Part shown: positions 59,572 to 64,000 of the stretch, piece by piece | Position numbering within the stretch: position 1 is the stretch's first letter | How the letters are laid out: each line of letters opens with the position of its first letter | NCBI GenBank assembly: GCA_963815325.1 | Contig: CAWFGG010000005.1 | Span: 248,001 to 312,000, forward strand | DNA length: 64,000 nt | Direction: 5' to 3' | From: JABDII01 sp963815325 | Lineage (GTDB): Bacteria; Gemmatimonadota; Gemmatimonadetes; Gemmatimonadales; GWC2-71-9 | The notes under the pieces: generated by a model | Database searches by the model: none | What the model saw: the letters and a program-made list of their open reading frames with translations, nothing else | What the model was told of the DNA's origin: nothing | Made by a program: the position numbers and the translations under genes

Positions 59572-59600
59572 AGATTAGACGCTTTCGATCCGACTGGCAA
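59572..59600 (-). promoter_or_regulatory. Sigma-70-type promoter of the dehydrogenase gene
   Basis: On the minus strand TTGCCA (59595-59600), a 17-base spacer and TAATCT (59572-59577) lie about 50 bases before the ATG at 59519. It is in the short gap after the binding-protein gene. Confidence 0.5.
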
Positions 59601-59611
59601 CAGGCTTCGGA

Positions 59612-60577
59612 TTACTGTGCGCGGTCATCCACCATCAGGCCTCGTAAGCTCGGCGGCAGGACGCCTGGCCCGCCTACGACCGGCCGCTCGAGCGGGGTGA
59701 GATTCGCCCCCTCCAAGATGGCGCGCCCCTCGTCCGAGACGATGAACGCGACGAAGGCCGCCGCCACGTCGGGGTGGGGTGCGTCTCGCGGGATGGTGAG
59801 CGCATACGCGATCGGGGCGCCTCGAAACTCCAGTGAGTCACGCCCGGCCAAGGTCGCGCCGGGTAGACGGACCGTCGCGCTCTTGTACCAGTCCGCCAGC
59901 GTAGGGTCGCCCAGCGTCACCTCGGGGGGCAAGGCCACGAAAGGCAACCCGTGCAGCTGAGCCAGCGACGTGTAGGTCCACGCGTAATCCAGCTCGCCGA
60001 GCTGAACGAGGGCAATGAGATCGGCGCTCATGCCCCGCATGTACCGCGAATCGGCCGCGGCGTTCAGCAGCCGCCCGAGTCCGGGCTCCTGGTAGTGACG
60101 CTCCGCGAGTTGGAACGCCATGAGTGTGCGGTAGCCCGCCGGATCCAAAGCCGGATCGGCAAATCCCCACCGCACACCCGGACGCTGGAGCACCCGGTAC
60201 CAGTGCTGGCCGGATATCTCGGCTGCCCCCGCCGATTCCTTCGAATACACCAGCGTCAAGGAGTTGGTCGCGAAGGCGGCGTACCAGGTCGCGAAGCGGG
60301 GAACGAGCAGTTCGGGAATGACGTTATAGTCGGCGACGGCGAGAACGTCGGGGATCTTCCCCAATTCGGTGAGTTTCCTGGCCGCAGCCAGGCTCCCTGA
60401 ATTCTCCTGCGCCGGCTTCACGCCTGGATGCAGGCCCGCGAACGCGCTCAGCAACCGGTTGAACGGCACGGCCAGGCTGCCTGCGTTGTACACCACGAGC
60501 GGCCCCGACACCGGCTCCTGGGCGGCGAGGGGAACGCCACCGAGCAGCGCCACGAGCGTGAGCCCGAGCCTGCGCAA
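59612..60577 (-). CDS. Periplasmic molybdate/tungstate-type solute-binding protein (WtpA/ModA-like)
   Basis: About 321 residues. A TTG start gives a signal peptide (LRRLGLTLVALLGGVPLAA, cut before QEP). The fold begins LVVYNAGSLAVPFNRLLSAF, the WtpA-type entry motif, and continues IPDVLAVADYNVIPELL, TNSLTLVYSKES and GYRTLMAFQLAERHYQEPGL. Such proteins bind molybdate or tungstate for an ABC importer. No permease or ATPase gene is adjacent, so this is an orphan binding protein. Upstream non-ATG starts at about 60604, overlapping the PAP2 stop, are an alternative. Confidence 0.75.
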   Translation of the reverse strand: MRRLGLTLVALLGGVPLAAQEPVSGPLVVYNAGSLAVPFNRLLSAFAGLHPGVKPAQENSGSLAAARKLTELGKIPDVLAVADYNVIPELLVPRFATWYAAFATNSLTLVYSKESAGAAEISGQHWYRVLQRPGVRWGFADPALDPAGYRTLMAFQLAERHYQEPGLGRLLNAAADSRYMRGMSADLIALVQLGELDYAWTYTSLAQLHGLPFVALPPEVTLGDPTLADWYKSATVRLPGATLAGRDSLEFRGAPIAYALTIPRDAPHPDVAAAFVAFIVSDEGRAILEGANLTPLERPVVGGPGVLPPSLRGLMVDDRAQ

Positions 60578-60603
60578 CCAGCGGCGCGGCAGACTTGCGC
60601 GGT

Positions 60604-61365
60604 TCAGAATTCGACCTGCCACGCGACGGTCAAGCCCGCTGGCCCGGCGGTGACGCCGGGCGGCCGGATTCCGAATACCCGCCAATGCCCGTTCGCGACC
60701 TTGGCGGAAAAAATGCCGAGCACGGCGCCGGCGGCGACGTCACTCAACCAGTGTTTGTGGTCGTTGACGCGGGACCACGCGACCAATCCTGCCCCGCTGT
60801 AGAGTACGGCGGTGGCCCACGGCCGCCGGATCTCGTCCGACAGCGATGTGGCGATGCCGAACGCCACCGACGTGTGACCCGATGGGAAGGCGTTCGCACC
60901 ACTGAAGGGATGAAAGCTGGTGGCACTGGTGCCGTTGAGCGGCCGATCCCGCCCGGTCGCCAGCTTGCCCACCTGGGTCAGGCCGCCGGCGATCGCCAGC
61001 GTCAGCGCGAGGCGACCCCCCGCCCTGGTCACTCGCGTGTCGCCGGAGATGAGCCCGGCCGCGACGGTGCCCCCCACGAGGCTGAGGTACACCGCCGGCT
61101 CACCAAACGCTCGGACACCTGCCAGGTCGTCCAGGGTCGCGGTTCGGTTGTCCTGCACGAAGTCAGACACCGGGTCGTCTACCACCATCAACAGCACCGC
61201 CCCGCCGAGCACCAGCACCGGCTGCCACCAGCGGATCGTCGCCGAAGGCTCGGGCAGCCGCTCTGCCTGCGCCCGCAGACCAGCGGGCTGGGCCACGGTC
61301 CCCAGCGTCAAGGCCAAACAGAGCCAGGCCGCAGGGAACGGAGTGGATGTCGGGTGTTGCCGCAT
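60604..61365 (-). CDS. PAP2-family membrane phosphatase
   Basis: 253 residues. All three phosphatase motifs are present: KLATGRDRP, FPSGHTSVAF and SRVNDHKHWLSDVAAG (K-x6-RP, PSGH, SR-x5-H-x3-D). It probably dephosphorylates undecaprenyl pyrophosphate or a lipid phosphate on the outer face of the inner membrane. The signal-like N-terminus ends GLRA before QAER. The frame continues upstream, but ATG at 61365 is preferred for the signal peptide. It is followed by the orphan binding-protein gene. Confidence 0.87.
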   Translation of the reverse strand: MRQHPTSTPFPAAWLCLALTLGTVAQPAGLRAQAERLPEPSATIRWWQPVLVLGGAVLLMVVDDPVSDFVQDNRTATLDDLAGVRAFGEPAVYLSLVGGTVAAGLISGDTRVTRAGGRLALTLAIAGGLTQVGKLATGRDRPLNGTSATSFHPFSGANAFPSGHTSVAFGIATSLSDEIRRPWATAVLYSGAGLVAWSRVNDHKHWLSDVAAGAVLGIFSAKVANGHWRVFGIRPPGVTAGPAGLTVAWQVEF

Positions 61366-61373
61366 GCGGACCC

Positions 61374-61402
61374 TTGGTAGATGCCGATCTATACGATACA
61401 AT
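61374..61402 (+). promoter_or_regulatory. Putative promoter of the small lipoprotein-cutA run
   Basis: TTGGTA (61374-61379), a 17-base spacer and TACAAT (61397-61402) lie 45 bases before the ATG at 61447, in the divergent gap with the PAP2 gene. Confidence 0.4.
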
Positions 61403-61446
61403 TGGAGCATTCTCCTAGCCAATGGCGTCAAACCGGGCACCGACAG

Positions 61447-61836
61447 ATGAAGCGCGGACTCACAATCTTAATGGCAGTGGCACTCCTCGGCGGTTGCCGA
61501 AGCTACGACCGCTACACTCCGCTGGTCGATCAGGACGGGCTCATCCCCGCCGACCGGTTTGCCCTCTACGGCCACGAGCAGGCCCAGGTGATCGCCATCG
61601 GACGGGAGTTCGGCTCGGCGCTCGCGACCAAGTCCGCCGAAGGATTCGCGGAGCAGACTGCCGCCGCCGTCGCGTACGCGACCTCCTTACCGGACGTCGT
61701 GGCTGTCCAGGCGGATACGATCGGTCATCTGCTGACCGTGACCTTCCGCAGCGGATGGCGCACCGCGGTCCTTCCCATTGCGGATGGCAAACGCGGCAGC
61801 GAAACCGAAGGCCTGCCGCCCAACGCGCGCCAATGA
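61447..61836 (+). CDS. Small lipoprotein of unknown function
   Basis: 129 residues. A short signal with a good lipobox (MKRGLTILMAVALLGGCRSY) is followed by LVDQDGLIPADRFALYGHEQ, VIAIGREFGSALATKSAEGF and HLLTVTFRSGWRTAVLPIAD. It should be lipid-anchored and periplasmic. I do not recognise the domain. It is followed by cutA after a 22-base gap. Confidence 0.75.
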   Translation: MKRGLTILMAVALLGGCRSYDRYTPLVDQDGLIPADRFALYGHEQAQVIAIGREFGSALATKSAEGFAEQTAAAVAYATSLPDVVAVQADTIGHLLTVTFRSGWRTAVLPIADGKRGSETEGLPPNARQ

Positions 61837-61858
61837 GTGCGACACCCGGGCCCTCTGC

Positions 61859-62191
61859 ATGACCCAGGTCCTGCAGGTCACGACCACGCTCGACGATCGT
61901 GCCGCGGCCGAACGGCTCGCCGGCGTTCTGGTCCAAGAGCGGCTCGCGGCGTGCGCCCAGGTCGCGGGCCCCATCACCAGTACCTATTGGTGGAACGGGG
62001 AAGTAATCACGGCCACCGAATGGTATTGCCACATCAAGACCACGAAGGACCGCTTTCCGGCCCTTCGTGAACGCATCGTGGCGCTCCACCCAGCCTCGGT
62101 ACCCGAGCTGATCGCGCTGCCCGTATTCGGAGGGCACGCGGAGTATCTCCAATGGGTAGAGACTGAAGTTCGCGCCGACGCGGCCAAATAG
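61859..62191 (+). CDS. cutA: Divalent cation tolerance protein CutA
   Basis: 110 residues, the usual size of the trimeric CutA fold. The family pattern is VLQVTTTLDDRAAAERLAGV, LVQERLAACAQVAGPITSTY (with the conserved Cys), WWNGEVITATEWYCHIKTT and VPELIALPVFGGHAEYLQWV. CutA binds divalent copper and has been linked to metal tolerance, although the physiological role is not firmly settled. It probably shares a transcript with the preceding lipoprotein. Confidence 0.92.
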   Translation: MTQVLQVTTTLDDRAAAERLAGVLVQERLAACAQVAGPITSTYWWNGEVITATEWYCHIKTTKDRFPALRERIVALHPASVPELIALPVFGGHAEYLQWVETEVRADAAK

Positions 62192-62239
62192 GCGCTGCCG
62201 GATCAGGCCCGCTCACTCTTTCTCGAAGGTGGGACGCCC

Positions 62240-62965
62240 ATGACCTCCTCACCCGAGCCACAGGCCTCCGCTTCTTGGTGGGAAGACTTCCTCGAGATTT
62301 TCGTGAGCCCGAGCAAAGTGTTCGCCCGGCGGGAGAAGTCGAACTTCCTTTTACCCCTCGTCGTTCTCACCGTGCTCATTACGGTGGTGTTCTTGGGAAC
62401 GCGGGGTGCGATTCAGCCAGCCTACCAGGCTGATGGGGCGCGACGCATGGCCGCAGCTCTGGAAGCGAACCCACAGCTCACAGCCGAGGCGCTCGAGGGT
62501 GGGGCCCGCACCATGGAGCGGTTCGTCGCCGGTCATCGTGTTCGTCGCGATCGCCAGTCACGGTGCTCCTGACCGGCCTCTTGCTGTGGATCGCGGGCAA
62601 GTTCGTAGGCGCCAAACAGGCGCTGGGCGCGGCCATGGTTGTCGCCACGTTCGCCAACTTCCCCAAACTGATCCAATCCCTCGTGTACGGCATCCAAGGG
62701 CTCGTGCTCCCGGTTGAGTCGCTCGACAGTATGTCCCGCCTGAGCATCGGCCCCGCCCGGTTCCTCGACCCTGCCATCGGCGTCCCCAATGACGCTCGCG
62801 TTGACCATGCGGGTGGACGTGTTCATCATCTGGATCACCGTGCTGCTGGCCATCGGTCTCAAGGTGACGGGACGGGTCACCATGGCCGCCGCAGCCGCCG
62901 CGGCCGCCATGGTCTACGTGGTTGGTGCGTTCCCCACCATCTTGGGCGCGCTACGCGCCGGATAG
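62240..62965 (+). CDS. YIP1-family membrane protein, frameshifted
   Basis: About 240 residues over three frames. The N-terminus WWEDFLEIFVSPSKVFARRE and SNFLLPLVVLTVLITVVFLG is the YIP1 entry. It continues GLLLWIAGKFVGAKQALGAA, then VATFANFPKLIQSLV and, in the original frame again, MRVDVFIIWITVLLAIGLKV to a stop at 62965. The frame changes near 62530, 62560 and 62790. Four to five helices are expected. YIP1 proteins act in eukaryotic membrane traffic; the bacterial role is unknown. Confidence 0.68.
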
Positions 62966-62979
62966 GAGAAGCCTGGACC

Positions 62980-63249
62980 ATGAGCACCGGGAAGATCGCA
63001 ACGATCGTCGCCATCGTGGCATTCGTCGTCCTGCTGCTCTGGTCGACCCTGTCGGCTCAGCGGGTGGAGTGCGAGATCTGCGTCGAATTCCAGGGCAGAC
63101 GAAACTGCGCCACCGCGTCGGCTGCCACCGAGGATGAAGCCGCGCGCTCGGCCCAGACGACCGCGTGCGGCACGCTAGCCGGGGGCATGGCGGAAACGAT
63201 ATTCTGCGGCAACGCAACCCCTACGAGCCGCCGCTGCGCACGGCGCTAG
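62980..63249 (+). CDS. Small single-helix exported/membrane protein with cysteines
   Basis: 89 residues. One N-terminal helix (ATIVAIVAFVVLLLWSTLSA) and a short extracytoplasmic part with six cysteines: VECEICVEF, RRNCAT, TACGTL, IFCGNA and SRRCARR. The pattern suggests internal disulfides. It follows the YIP1 gene by 14 bases and may be its partner. No family recognised. Confidence 0.6.
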   Translation: MSTGKIATIVAIVAFVVLLLWSTLSAQRVECEICVEFQGRRNCATASAATEDEAARSAQTTACGTLAGGMAETIFCGNATPTSRRCARR

Positions 63250-63269
63250 CCAAGGCCCCAGGCAACATC

Positions 63270-63728
63270 TCAGTGCGTCCCGGCGCGGCTGCCGGCCGTC
63301 AGGGCCTCCATCACTGGTCGGTCGGCTAACCCGACGTGCCGCCCGATTTCCCGTCCGTCTCGGAAGGCCATGAGCGTCGGGATCCCCCGGATTTCGAAGC
63401 GCTGTGTGAGTGCGGGATTGGCGTCGGTATCGACCTTGACCACGAGCACCCGCCCCTTCGAGGCCAAGGCAAAATCGTCGAGCGTGGAAGCCATCATCCG
63501 GCAAGGGCCACACCAATCCGCGTAGAAATCCACCAGCACCGGAATGCCGGTGCCCTGAATGACCCGGTCAAAATCCACATTCGTGATCTTGAGAGGACGG
63601 TCCAACCGCATCGGAGTGGCGCAGTCACCACACTTGGGCAGGTCGGCCACCCGGGCGGCATCGACCCGATTCAGCTTGCCGCAGAATTGGCACTTGGCAA
63701 TGAGAAACTGAGCCGCTGTTTCGGCCAT
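63270..63728 (-). CDS. trxC: Thioredoxin 2 (TrxC-like)
   Basis: 152 residues. An N-terminal zinc finger has two CxxC pairs (KCQFCGKLN; PKCGDCATP). A thioredoxin domain follows with active site DFYADWCGPCRMMA and RFEIRGIPTLMAFRDG (cis-Pro). The zinc finger separates TrxC from TrxA. Its role is reduction of cytoplasmic protein disulfides under stress. The frame is open 88 codons upstream but only this ATG gives the family start (MAETAAQFLIAKCQFCGKL). Confidence 0.93.
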   Translation of the reverse strand: MAETAAQFLIAKCQFCGKLNRVDAARVADLPKCGDCATPMRLDRPLKITNVDFDRVIQGTGIPVLVDFYADWCGPCRMMASTLDDFALASKGRVLVVKVDTDANPALTQRFEIRGIPTLMAFRDGREIGRHVGLADRPVMEALTAGSRAGTH

Positions 63729-63991
63729 GACAGAGGGCTCCTCGTTGGTGTGTCGTAATGGACACAGTGTCACGGGGCGTGGGTCTGAAATGAGACAGGC
63801 CGCCACGTCGGCCAGGCAGTCCGGTCGGGGCTCGTTGGCGGGTCTCCTAGCTACCCCGTTCAAGAATAACCAGTTGCGGAAGTGGGACCCGGCCTTGAGC
63901 ACCCCGGTCTGGGGCGGGGAACCTCTGGCACCCAGGTTGCGTATTAGTTGGTGGGAACGGGGTGGTTCGGGATCAGAGAAGGGAGAGCCCA

Positions 63992-64000
63992 ATGAGCGAC
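63992..64000 (+). CDS. Start of a gene running off the right edge
   Basis: Only the ATG and two codons (Met-Ser-Asp) are in the window. A strong AAGGGAG ribosome site five to ten bases upstream supports the start. The 263-bp gap before it, back to trxC, shows no gene. Confidence 0.4.

Noticed and set aside
1..64000. CRISPR arrays, insertion sequences, prophage genes, tRNAs or rRNAs
   Set aside because: No spaced direct repeats, transposase or integrase sequence, or cloverleaf/rRNA signature was seen by eye; a tRNA scan would settle the tRNA point.

Overview
The window is high-GC DNA from a Gram-negative, aerobic, non-photosynthetic-looking bacterium, most likely a member of Gemmatimonadota. 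The reasons are a SprA-type giant outer-membrane protein, a PorV/PorQ-family barrel, GWxTD and TonB-dependent SusC-like receptors, LptF/LptG, type IV pilus ATPases, heme A synthase, and many short AlaGln signal-peptide junctions. No tRNA, rRNA, CRISPR, insertion sequence or prophage was seen.

Layout: 0-5.7 kb holds the start of an aldehyde dehydrogenase gene, a pilB-pilT-pilC operon and a ComEA-like helix-hairpin-helix protein. 5.8-12.8 kb is sprA, translationally coupled to a glutaminyl-cyclase-like M28 gene. 12.9-15.5 kb is lptF-lptG. 15.6-23.2 kb carries a TonB receptor, an NhaC antiporter, ctaA and a broken arylsulfotransferase-like gene. 23.3-35.1 kb is a long minus-strand run: TonB receptor, secreted protein with a sorting-type C-terminal domain, PorV/PorQ barrel, GWxTD protein and repeat lipoprotein. 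35.3-45 kb holds M24 peptidase, V4R protein, an ECF sigma/anti-sigma pair, a small oxidoreductase/flavin reductase/methyltransferase/ketosynthase cluster, an aquaporin and ccmABC(D). 45.2-64 kb is well preserved: STAS protein, acetyl-CoA synthetase, Kup, a VKOR-DsbA pair, OsmC, a CDP-alcohol phosphatidyltransferase, a CRP-like domain protein, a SpeD-like protein, an M16 peptidase, a TPR protein, proline-catabolism dehydrogenase, an orphan binding protein, PAP2, CutA, a YIP1-family protein and thioredoxin 2.

The strongest biological theme is cell-surface export. SprA (the translocon of type IX secretion), a PorV/PorQ homologue and a protein with a sorting-like C-terminal domain lie within 25 kb. 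A glutaminyl-cyclase-like enzyme overlaps sprA, and eight exported proteins in the window have signal peptides predicted to be cut directly before Gln. Together this resembles the pyroglutamate 'Q-rule' described in Bacteroidota.

A caution: many genes between 18 and 47 kb, and a few outside it, are split by single-base indels although conserved sequence continues in another frame. Several indels can be pinned to one G, C or A. I read most of these as consensus errors of the assembly, not as true pseudogenes, and give full-length boundaries where conserved sequence allows.
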